Part shown: positions 26,410-33,430 of the stretch, in pieces
Numbering within the stretch: the stretch's first letter is position 1
How the letters are laid out: the number at the start of each line of letters is the position of its first letter
NCBI GenBank assembly: GCA_004557185.1
Contig: SFEP01000021.1
Location: 1-33,430, forward strand
Direction: 5' to 3'
Source of the DNA: Bacteroidales bacterium
Lineage (GTDB): Bacteria > Bacteroidota > Bacteroidia > Bacteroidales > Bacteroidaceae
DNA length: 33,430 nucleotides
Program-made: the position numbers and the translations under genes
Notes under the pieces: generated by a model
Told to the model about the DNA's origin: nothing
The model's database searches: none
Seen by the model: only the letters and a program-made list of their open reading frames with translations

Positions 26410-26417
26410 TACTTTTG
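26410..26417 (+). promoter_or_regulatory. -7 box of the 1269-aa surface protein gene
   Basis: TACTTTTG is embedded in AAAATGCGTACTTTTGCGGC, which matches the flippase promoter (18561-18580) at 19 of 20 positions. The leader to 26602 is about 180 nt. No TTG -33 element is present. The rest of the 412-bp tetR/surface-protein gap shows no gene. Confidence 0.6.
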
Positions 26418-26601
26418 CGGCGATTCGCCCCCGTCATACGTCTGATATTCACATTCGCTGCAGCGCTACAGGCCGCTTGGGGCATTTTGAGCGTTTCATG
26501 CCGCATGCCCATGAAGCACCGAAGCTGCAGGCTTCGGGCCGTGGCGCGGCTGACGGCTGGCGGAGCATTTTTCCAGATTTCAACCAACATCACATATTTA
26601 T

Positions 26602-29600
26602 ATGAAATCAAGACTTCTCATGTGGCTGCTGTGCGCCTTGGTGTGCACAGCAGGCATGGCACAGACTGCTGACGGCAAGCCCGTGCTGCACGTGCTCACA
26701 TTCGACGACGGCGCGGCTGTCACCAACCTGTCGGACAACGGTAAGTGGGCGGTCTGTGCCGGCGCATCGGCCGACAACGCCAACTTTTACACAGGGGCAC
26801 GCCTCGTAGACGTGGCCACGGGACAGGCTCAGACGCTCATGGGCGGACTGGTGGAAGCCGAAGTGTTCTCCATCAGTGCGCACGACGTGACGGATGACGG
26901 CCAGATTGTAGTGGGCCAGGTAAACAGCAAGCCGGGCTACTACAACGTAGCCGAACAGCAGTGGCACTTTGTGGCGCTCGACGGCGACGCCGACTGCGGC
27001 AGCATTCGCGCCGTCACACCCGACGGCCGCTACGCCGTGGGCATTCTCAACTACTCCAGCGAGGCGCGCCTCTACGAGGAAAAGGCTGCCATGTGGAACC
27101 TTGCCACGGGCGAATTGATGCCCCTGCCGGGCATTCCCACCGCCGACATGTCGCACCAGGACCAGGGCATGAACCGCTTCACGGCCATCTCGGCCGACGG
27201 CAACAAGGTCATCGGCTGCATGTCGTTCAGCTACCTGCCCACCGACTTCGACCTCGGCGGCTGCTTCTACTACGTGTACTACACCGACACGCACACCTAC
27301 AAGCCCATCGGCTTTACCGAAACCACCTCGGGCCGTTGGAAGCCCGACGTGGAGGGCACGGTATTCATCGAAATGGCCAACCTCAGCGCCAACGGACGCT
27401 ACGCCACGGGCGCAGCCCACATGTCGAAGGCCATTCCCGGCAGCGACTTCCCCAGCGAATACGTGGTGCCCTTCGTCTTCGACACCGAAACGGGCGATTT
27501 CTCCCTCTACGATGACGAGGAGAGCACCAGCCGCTACGGATGGGTCATCGAGAACGACGGCACGTGTTACTCCGCCGGCCCCGCCGCCAACCCCTACCGC
27601 GACTTCGGTGTGCGCAGCGGCAAGTTCTGGATTGACTTCGGCCAGGCCATCAGCCAGCGCTACGGCCTCACGCTGGCCGACAAAATCAACGCCGAAAACT
27701 CAGGCACGCTCATGGGCATCAGCAACGACGGTTGCACCTTTGCCGTGCTCATTGGTCCGCACGAGAGCTACCTGGCCACGCTGCCTGAGCCCTTCAAGAA
27801 CATCGCCGCCAGCACCAACCTGCTGAGCAACTACACGGTGAGCCCCACGCCTGGTGTCACGCTGTCGCGCATCAGCACCCTGACGCTCACCTTCGACCGC
27901 AACGTGCGGGTGGCTGGCGATGCCACGGCCGTAGAACTCCTCGACCGCTCGAACAACGTGGTGGCCAACTCCGTGGGCTTCAGTTCGGACGAAGGCTCGA
28001 ACGTCGTGACCATCACCTTCCGCAAAGGAGCGCTCGAGGCAGGCAGCCTCTACCGTGTGCGCATCCCGAAGGGCACCATCTGCCTTGAAGCCGACGCCAC
28101 GCGCTACAACGACGAAATCAAGGTGGTGTACATGGGGCGCGAAGATGCTCCCGTGCAGCTCATCGAAGCCTCGCCCAAGAACGGCAACTCCCTTGGCAAA
28201 CTCGACCTCAGCACAAGCCCCGTCACCCTTACCTTCGACACCAACGTGCTCATTGCCGACGGCGAGGCCCGCGGCTACGTGTACCAGAACGACGAAACGG
28301 AGCCTGCCGCCGAACTCCTGCTGGCCTACGGCGACGACCAGGTGATGCTCTACCCCTCGCGCACTTTCTATCTATATAAAGGAGTGGACTACCGCGTAGA
28401 GCTCCCCGCCGGCATCGTAACCGATGTGACGGGCAACGCTTCCTCGGCCAACCAGGCCATCAGCATCACCTACCACGGTGCCTACGAGCGCGCCGCCTCC
28501 TTCGAGGAGAACGTGGTCTTCAGCGACGACTTCTCAGAAGGCGTGGCCAACTTCCTCGTCTTCGACAACGACCGCCTGCCCGCCAACGACGAGGGCCAAG
28601 CGCTCGGCTTCACCGACGTGCGCTACGGCTGGCTCCCCGCCTGGGACGAGGACGACACGCAGAACCTCTGCGCCGCAGCCTCGTCGATGACCACCTCGGC
28701 AGGGCAGAGCGACGACTGGATGGTCATTCCGCAAATCGACGTGCAGGACGACCGCTACGTGCTCTCCTTCAAGGCACAGAGTTACAAGTCGACGGCCACC
28801 GACAAGCTGCAGGTCATTGCCTACACCAGCAACGAGCCTATCTACACCCTCACCAACGAACTCGTCGCCACCATGCGCTCCGAGGGCACGCTGCTCCTCG
28901 ACGAACAGCTCACACCGGGCGCCAACGACGGCAAGCTGGCCGGCGACTGGACCACCTACAACCTGCCGCTCGCTGCATTCAGCGGCAAGAAGGTGTACCT
29001 CGCCTTTGTCAACTACAACAAGAAGCAGAGCGCCATTTTCATCGACGACGTGAAAGTGGTGCGCGAGCAGCCTTACTATCTCGCTCCGAAATATGAAAGC
29101 ACCGTGGTGGCTCAATCAGAGGCTACCGTGGGCGGCGTCATCACCGTAGCCGAGGAGGGACGCACCTTTACGGGCGGCACCATCAGTTTGCTCAACGGCG
29201 CAGGCAACGTCATCGAAACCCTCACGCCCTCGGGCCTCGCCCTCACCAAGGGCCAGACCTACGAGTTCACCTTCGGCCAGCCGCTGCCCCTCACCCAGGG
29301 CGAGGAGAATGCCTTTACCATCAGCGTGAGCCTCGACGGCGTAGAGGCCAGCGCCACCCGCAGCGTGAAATGCCTTGCCTTCAGCCCCGCCAAGCGCGTG
29401 GTGCTTGAGGAGCACACAGGTGTGCAGTGCACCAACTGCCCCAAGGGCATACTGGCCGCGGAGCGCCTCAAGAGTTTCTACGGCGACCTCTTCATCCCCA
29501 TCGCCCTGCACTGCTGGGGCGAGGACCCCTTCTCCTCGGGCGTGTCGAGTTACAACGCCTTCCTCGGCCTGTCGGCAGCCCCCACGGGCCTCATTCAGCG

Positions 29601-30411
29601 CAGCAGCGAGGCCTACCTTCCCATGTACGACGACGGGCAGGGCAACTACGAGTTCACTGCCCCCGAAGGCAGCACCATGCGCACATGGCAAACCGTAGTG
29701 GCCAGCGAAATGGAGAAGGCCACCGAGGCTGAGGTAACGGCCACCGCCAGCCTTAGCGCCGACGGCAAGCGCTACACCGTGCCCTGCCAGGTGCGCTACG
29801 CCATGAATGCCTCCGACCTCAACCTCAAACTCTTCGCCGTGGTGCTCGAAAACGGGCTCGTGGGCTACCAGAGCAATGGCTACTCAGCCGTGTCGCACCC
29901 CAACCTGGGCGAATGGGGCAAGGGCGGCCGCTACGGCAAACCGTCGGTGTCGCCCTACACGCACAACCACGTGGCTCGCGGCACGGTGGGCCGCTCCTTC
30001 ACGGGCACTGAGGGCTTGCTGCCCACCACCATGGTGGCCGGCCAGTATGAGCAGGCCACGCTCTCGTTCGACGTGCCCGCCACGGTGAGCGACCCGCAGC
30101 ACACCGACATTGTGGTCATGCTCTTCGACGGCAACACCGACCGCCTCATCAACGCCTACCTGGCTCCCGTGCAGACGGCCGAGGCCATCGACCACGTGGG
30201 CATAGCCAATGCCAGCGTCGAGGTGAGCGCCACCGCAGGCTGCATCACGGTGCGCGGCACGGGCGCCCTGCAGGCCGAAGTCTACACCGCCGACGGCCGC
30301 CTCATAGCCACCGCCTCGGGCCAAGGCACCCTGCGCATCGGCACGGCGGGCTACCGCGGCGTAGCACTGGTGCGCACCGGCAGCCAGGTTACCAAGGTAG
30401 CCATACGCTAA
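26602..30411 (+). CDS. Large multidomain surface protein with Omp28/thioredoxin-like domain, 1269 aa
   Basis: Residues 1-20 are a signal peptide (MKSRLLMWLLCALVCTAGMA). Residues 25-400 form a repeated beta structure with several DG and GR motifs, propeller-like. Two Ig-like blocks (about 407-510 and 518-625) contain TLTFDRNV and TLTFDTNVL, typical of SbsA-type Ig domains. Residues 639-820 start FSDDFSEGVANF and contain DDWMVIPQIDV and IFIDDVKVV, the choice-of-anchor J/cleaved-adhesin pattern. Residues 930-1190 resemble Omp28, with VLEEHTGVQCTNCPKG; C943 and C946 form a CxxC motif. The C-terminal 65 residues (VYTADGRLI...KVAIR) fit a type IX secretion tail. No catalytic role is known. It is divergent from tetR and is followed by another surface protein. 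Confidence 0.88.
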   Translation: MKSRLLMWLLCALVCTAGMAQTADGKPVLHVLTFDDGAAVTNLSDNGKWAVCAGASADNANFYTGARLVDVATGQAQTLMGGLVEAEVFSISAHDVTDDGQIVVGQVNSKPGYYNVAEQQWHFVALDGDADCGSIRAVTPDGRYAVGILNYSSEARLYEEKAAMWNLATGELMPLPGIPTADMSHQDQGMNRFTAISADGNKVIGCMSFSYLPTDFDLGGCFYYVYYTDTHTYKPIGFTETTSGRWKPDVEGTVFIEMANLSANGRYATGAAHMSKAIPGSDFPSEYVVPFVFDTETGDFSLYDDEESTSRYGWVIENDGTCYSAGPAANPYRDFGVRSGKFWIDFGQAISQRYGLTLADKINAENSGTLMGISNDGCTFAVLIGPHESYLATLPEPFKNIAASTNLLSNYTVSPTPGVTLSRISTLTLTFDRNVRVAGDATAVELLDRSNNVVANSVGFSSDEGSNVVTITFRKGALEAGSLYRVRIPKGTICLEADATRYNDEIKVVYMGREDAPVQLIEASPKNGNSLGKLDLSTSPVTLTFDTNVLIADGEARGYVYQNDETEPAAELLLAYGDDQVMLYPSRTFYLYKGVDYRVELPAGIVTDVTGNASSANQAISITYHGAYERAASFEENVVFSDDFSEGVANFLVFDNDRLPANDEGQALGFTDVRYGWLPAWDEDDTQNLCAAASSMTTSAGQSDDWMVIPQIDVQDDRYVLSFKAQSYKSTATDKLQVIAYTSNEPIYTLTNELVATMRSEGTLLLDEQLTPGANDGKLAGDWTTYNLPLAAFSGKKVYLAFVNYNKKQSAIFIDDVKVVREQPYYLAPKYESTVVAQSEATVGGVITVAEEGRTFTGGTISLLNGAGNVIETLTPSGLALTKGQTYEFTFGQPLPLTQGEENAFTISVSLDGVEASATRSVKCLAFSPAKRVVLEEHTGVQCTNCPKGILAAERLKSFYGDLFIPIALHCWGEDPFSSGVSSYNAFLGLSAAPTGLIQRSSEAYLPMYDDGQGNYEFTAPEGSTMRTWQTVVASEMEKATEAEVTATASLSADGKRYTVPCQVRYAMNASDLNLKLFAVVLENGLVGYQSNGYSAVSHPNLGEWGKGGRYGKPSVSPYTHNHVARGTVGRSFTGTEGLLPTTMVAGQYEQATLSFDVPATVSDPQHTDIVVMLFDGNTDRLINAYLAPVQTAEAIDHVGIANASVEVSATAGCITVRGTGALQAEVYTADGRLIATASGQGTLRIGTAGYRGVALVRTGSQVTKVAIR

Positions 30412-30423
30412 CCGCACACACTG

Positions 30424-30467
30424 CGTGCCGCAAGTCCTCCACCCGAGGCTTGCGGCACGTCGTTTTT
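30424..30467 (+). terminator. Rho-independent terminator of the 1269-aa protein gene
   Basis: CGTGCCGCAAG (30424-30434) pairs perfectly with CTTGCGGCACG (30449-30459), followed by TCGTTTTT. It lies 13 bp after the stop. Confidence 0.88.
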
Positions 30468-30495
30468 GCATTGGCACGAAACTTCCTTACATTTT
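30465..30495 (+). promoter_or_regulatory. Possible promoter of the 893-aa protein gene
   Basis: TTTG (30465-30468, part of the terminator T run), a 19-bp spacer and TACATTTT (30488-30495) match the promoter except for the last base. The leader would be about 20 nt. Confidence 0.4.
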
Positions 30496-30520
30496 ATTCA
30501 CTCTATTCATTCTTATCAGT

Positions 30521-33202
30521 ATGGTTAAATTCTACCGTTACTTCTTGACCCTACTCCTGCTCTTCCCGCTCTCCATGCAGGCCGCCGTGGTGGACTACGG
30601 AGAACTGGAACTTGACAAGGAGTATAACTTTGTGCAGTTTTCGCATGTAAAAGGGCACTACACCTGCACGCAGGACGGCGTGCTGACCTTCACCAGCAGC
30701 TCTAGCCAGTTCTGCACGCCGTACGCCGACGAGGCCTGCACGCAGTCCATCGACTACACCATTCTTTGGGGTGAGCCCTACCACGCCTACTACAACCTCC
30801 AGGTCACTGCCGGGCAGGTCATCTACTTCTACAAGGACTTCTGCATGGACAAGGGCACGTTCCATGTTTCCTTCGCCACCTCTGCCTCGCTCCAGCTCAG
30901 CAGCGTGACGCCCGCCGACGGTTCGACCTTCGTGCTGGGCGGCGAGCCTCAGGTCGTCTTCAACTTCAACAGCGCCGTGAAAATTGGCGGTGCCGAAGTG
31001 CAGGTGAAGAACGAAGTGCGCTCCCTCACTGCCCAGCTCGGCAGCAACACCGTGATGCTCATGCCTAAGGATGTGCTCAACGCCCTCTTTACCGAAGGCC
31101 TCATGGTTACGGGCGACGAAATCACCATGCGCCTCAAGAATGTGCGCATGGCCAGCGACCAGAGCGTAGTCTACGGCACCGACGGCACGGTTGAGGTGAA
31201 ATACGTCTGCGGCAACAAGCCCGTAGCCCTCACCGGCACCACCAACTTGCTGTGGCCCTCATCCTTCAAGTCCTACTACATGAGCAACGACCTCACGGGT
31301 GTGTGCACCATGACCTTCGACGGCGACCTGGCCCAGCCCACCGACCCCGAGGAGAGCAAGGTGGTGCTCTCCTACGGCAACGTGGAGGGTAACGAAGGCG
31401 AATACTACAACGAAGTGCTGCCCTACACCGTCGAGGGCAACACGCTCAAGTTCGACCTCCGCGGCAAGCGCCGCTCACGCAAGGACCTCACCCTCTCGGG
31501 CGCCGACTACGGCAACATGAGCGTCAAGGTGTGCGGCGTGAAGTCGGCCGACGGCCAGTACACCTACACCAACCAGAGCGGCCAGCTCGGCTCCTACAGC
31601 TACGACATGGTGTTCTCCGACATCACCGCCAACATCACCACCGAGTTCACGCCCGCCAGCGGCTCCAGCCTGGAGGGTGTAAGTGAAATAGAACTCTGGA
31701 TGACGGACTACGCCATGGTGAACTTCGACGGCATTCTCTTCACCTACGACGAGAACGGACAGACCAAAACCTACGAGCAAACCACCTTCAAACGCGTGGC
31801 CGATGCCGACGTGCAGGGTGCTGGCATCATCACCTTCGCCGTGCCCGCCGCAGTGGCCAGCAAGAAGAATGTACGCGTCAGCCTGATGAACGTGGAAGTG
31901 GCCGACGGCTACGACCACGCCACCGCCCTCACGGCCACCTACAACGGCTTCATCCTGAAGAAGGTGACCTACCAGGAAACGCCCGAAGCCGTGGCCATCA
32001 ACCTCAACGGCGCTTCGCTCCAGCAGCTCACCGCCGAGGCCGTCATCAGCGTGTCGACCAACATGAACGACGCCATCGGCTACATGGTTTACCAGATTAA
32101 CGACCTGAGCACCGACAACCCCGACGAAATGGTGCTCAAAACGCGTTCCACCCTCTTCAAGCAAGACGACGGCACCTTCCAGGCTGTGGTCAACGGCATC
32201 AACTACCGTCTGCTCAAGGGGCACACTTACCGCCTCGTGGCCACCGCCTACGCCAGCGAGGACGACTACAACTACGACAACGCACCCCTGGGCACGGCCT
32301 ACGTGGAGTTTGAGGGCCTCACCCTTCCCTTCACCTTCAGCCACACACAGTTTGTGAGCGCCGACCCCGCCAACGGCAGCGACATCGCTGACTTCGACAA
32401 CCTCACCATCACCCTCAACTACGACGGCATGGTGCTGCTCGACAGCGAAACCACGCGCATCGTCTACGGCATGGGCTCTACGCTCCCCTTGAGCAGCCTC
32501 GAAGCCGTTGAACCCGACGACATGGGTTTGTCGAATGTGTGGAAACTCGGCATCAACAAGGCCACCCTCGCCTCCGTCGGCGACAACCTCACACTCTCCG
32601 TAGTGGCCACCGACTACGATGGCAATCTCGTAGAGGGCAACACGGGTGAGGAGGAAAACAGCTACCTCATGCTCACTTACACGCTCCTCTTCAACATACC
32701 CGACCTCACCGTCACCCCCGCCGACGGCAGCGAAGTGAAGAGTCTCAGCCAGATTGTGGTGGAACAGAAGGAGAAAGGCCTCAACGAAGCCTACACGGGC
32801 GAAGCCATCATCGTGTACGACGCACAGAACCAGGAGGTGGCTCGCGTGGTAAGCGTAGAACCCGTTATCCCCGCTGACGAGGAGGACAACTGGGACTATG
32901 TGCCGCAGCAGCAAATCCTCACGCTCAACAACGAACTGACCGCTACGGGCACCTACACCATCGTCATTCCGCAGGGCTTCTTCGTCCTCGGCACGCAGTT
33001 CGACCAGCACTCCAGCAAGCGCACCGTCGTAACCTTCCGCATCGACCCGCTCGCCGCCATCGGCCACATCAGCACCGATAGCACGCTGGCCGACGACACC
33101 GTCTATACCCTCTCGGGCCAGAAGCTCGGCAGCCGAGCCACACTCCGTCAGCTGCCCGCCGGCGTCTACGTCATCGGCGGTCGCAAGGTTGTGGTACGCT
33201 AA
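30521..33202 (+). CDS. Exported repeat-rich surface protein, 893 aa
   Basis: Residues 1-17 are a signal peptide (MVKFYRYFLTLLLLFPL then SMQA). The body is a series of beta-sandwich Ig-like blocks of about 90-130 residues, several starting VTPADGS or ADPANGS (SVTPADGSTFVL, FVSADPANGSDI, TVTPADGSEV). No catalytic motif is recognised. The C-terminus (VYTLSGQKL...AGVYVIGGRKVVVR) fits a type IX secretion tail. The start was chosen at the signal peptide; the longer upstream frame begins in the terminator hairpin. It may share expression with the 1269-aa protein, although a terminator lies between. An adhesin or glycan-binding role is inferred, not shown. Confidence 0.85.
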   Translation: MVKFYRYFLTLLLLFPLSMQAAVVDYGELELDKEYNFVQFSHVKGHYTCTQDGVLTFTSSSSQFCTPYADEACTQSIDYTILWGEPYHAYYNLQVTAGQVIYFYKDFCMDKGTFHVSFATSASLQLSSVTPADGSTFVLGGEPQVVFNFNSAVKIGGAEVQVKNEVRSLTAQLGSNTVMLMPKDVLNALFTEGLMVTGDEITMRLKNVRMASDQSVVYGTDGTVEVKYVCGNKPVALTGTTNLLWPSSFKSYYMSNDLTGVCTMTFDGDLAQPTDPEESKVVLSYGNVEGNEGEYYNEVLPYTVEGNTLKFDLRGKRRSRKDLTLSGADYGNMSVKVCGVKSADGQYTYTNQSGQLGSYSYDMVFSDITANITTEFTPASGSSLEGVSEIELWMTDYAMVNFDGILFTYDENGQTKTYEQTTFKRVADADVQGAGIITFAVPAAVASKKNVRVSLMNVEVADGYDHATALTATYNGFILKKVTYQETPEAVAINLNGASLQQLTAEAVISVSTNMNDAIGYMVYQINDLSTDNPDEMVLKTRSTLFKQDDGTFQAVVNGINYRLLKGHTYRLVATAYASEDDYNYDNAPLGTAYVEFEGLTLPFTFSHTQFVSADPANGSDIADFDNLTITLNYDGMVLLDSETTRIVYGMGSTLPLSSLEAVEPDDMGLSNVWKLGINKATLASVGDNLTLSVVATDYDGNLVEGNTGEEENSYLMLTYTLLFNIPDLTVTPADGSEVKSLSQIVVEQKEKGLNEAYTGEAIIVYDAQNQEVARVVSVEPVIPADEEDNWDYVPQQQILTLNNELTATGTYTIVIPQGFFVLGTQFDQHSSKRTVVTFRIDPLAAIGHISTDSTLADDTVYTLSGQKLGSRATLRQLPAGVYVIGGRKVVVR

Positions 33203-33250
33203 CCGTCACTTGCCCACGGGCCGCCCACGGGCGCTCCCCGACACTCCCCC

Positions 33251-33294
33251 AGCGGAGCAAGCCGTTTCACCCACGGCCTGCTCCGCTCTTTTTT
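33251..33294 (+). terminator. Rho-independent terminator of the 893-aa protein gene
   Basis: AGCGGAGCA (33251-33259) pairs with TGCTCCGCT (33279-33287), extended inside by GCCGT/ACGGC, followed by C and six T residues. Confidence 0.85.
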
Positions 33295-33309
33295 GTGGGA
33301 AAAATTATT

Positions 33310-33430
33310 GGTGTCCGGTAAACTTGTATGAGCTCGGTAAACGCATTGAAGGCGTTGCCTCCGACGGGATGCCGTGGAAGAAAAATCCCCCGCCGTGGAA
33401 GAAAGTTCCCACGGCGTGGAAGAAAGTTCC
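33310..33430 (-). repeat. Dispersed composite element, copy D (truncated at window end)
   Basis: Read on the minus strand, this is the tail half of the element. 21-bp units at 33371-33391 and 33392-33412, and a partial unit from 33413, belong to the GTGGGAA...TTCCAC family. The CCTTCAATGCG tail follows, then the terminus GTTTACCGGACACC (33310-33323). The bases just outside (ATAAT) match those outside copy C. The rest lies beyond the window. Confidence 0.8.

Noticed and set aside
31475..33067. Minus-strand open frame of 530 codons
   Set aside because: Antisense to the 893-aa surface protein, whose signal peptide and secretion tail make it the real gene.

Overview
The window is a GC-rich bacterial segment that looks like Bacteroidota, most likely Prevotellaceae. 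Three kinds of evidence support this. Promoters in front of many genes match the Bacteroides-type -7 box TAnnTTTG, and Shine-Dalgarno sequences are generally absent. The gene families fit: a methylmalonyl-CoA decarboxylase-type cluster, MenA, a YugP-type metallopeptidase, an Omp28-like protein and a GH20 hexosaminidase. Three large exported proteins end in C-terminal tails of the VYxxxGRxx...GxYxxxGxKxxV type, as in cargo of the type IX secretion system. The genus assignment is inference.

Layout. Positions 1-3280 carry a partial dispersed repeat, metY and an acyltransferase-3 membrane protein on the minus strand, then an intergenic stretch with nine degenerate 21-bp tandem units. Positions 3281-5800 hold a carboxyltransferase / 87-aa protein / biotin carrier operon without the usual membrane beta subunit. 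Positions 5923-8810 hold a secreted Cys/Lys-rich repeat protein, thymidine kinase and a SulP anion transporter. Positions 8934-12651 are a tight minus-strand run: MATE transporter, cytidylate-kinase-like protein, an exported unknown protein and menA. Positions 12811-13034 carry a second dispersed repeat. Positions 13227-18226 hold gpmI, a DUF349 protein and a CorA transporter. Positions 18312-24906 are plus strand: a polysaccharide flippase, a zinc metallopeptidase and a 1280-aa GH20 protein. Positions 24928-25374 carry a perfect 21-bp duplication and the best-preserved dispersed element. Positions 25542-33294 hold a TetR-family regulator divergent from two large surface proteins. A fourth element copy runs off the right end.

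Most protein-coding genes are ordinary core metabolism and envelope functions. The unusual part is the intergenic DNA. At least five unrelated sequence families are arranged in tandem units of exactly 21 bp, at eight arrays within seven intergenic or terminal stretches. Two of those families are combined in a composite element found four times, always beyond the 3' end of a gene. A second notable signal is in the divergent tetR / surface-protein promoters, where an identical 10-mer lies exactly 24 bp upstream of the -7 box in both directions. A third is the 118-aa exported protein, with 19 cysteines in about 98 mature residues.

No tRNA, rRNA, CRISPR array, transposase or phage gene was recognised. 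All positions and alignments were read by eye; no database search was run.
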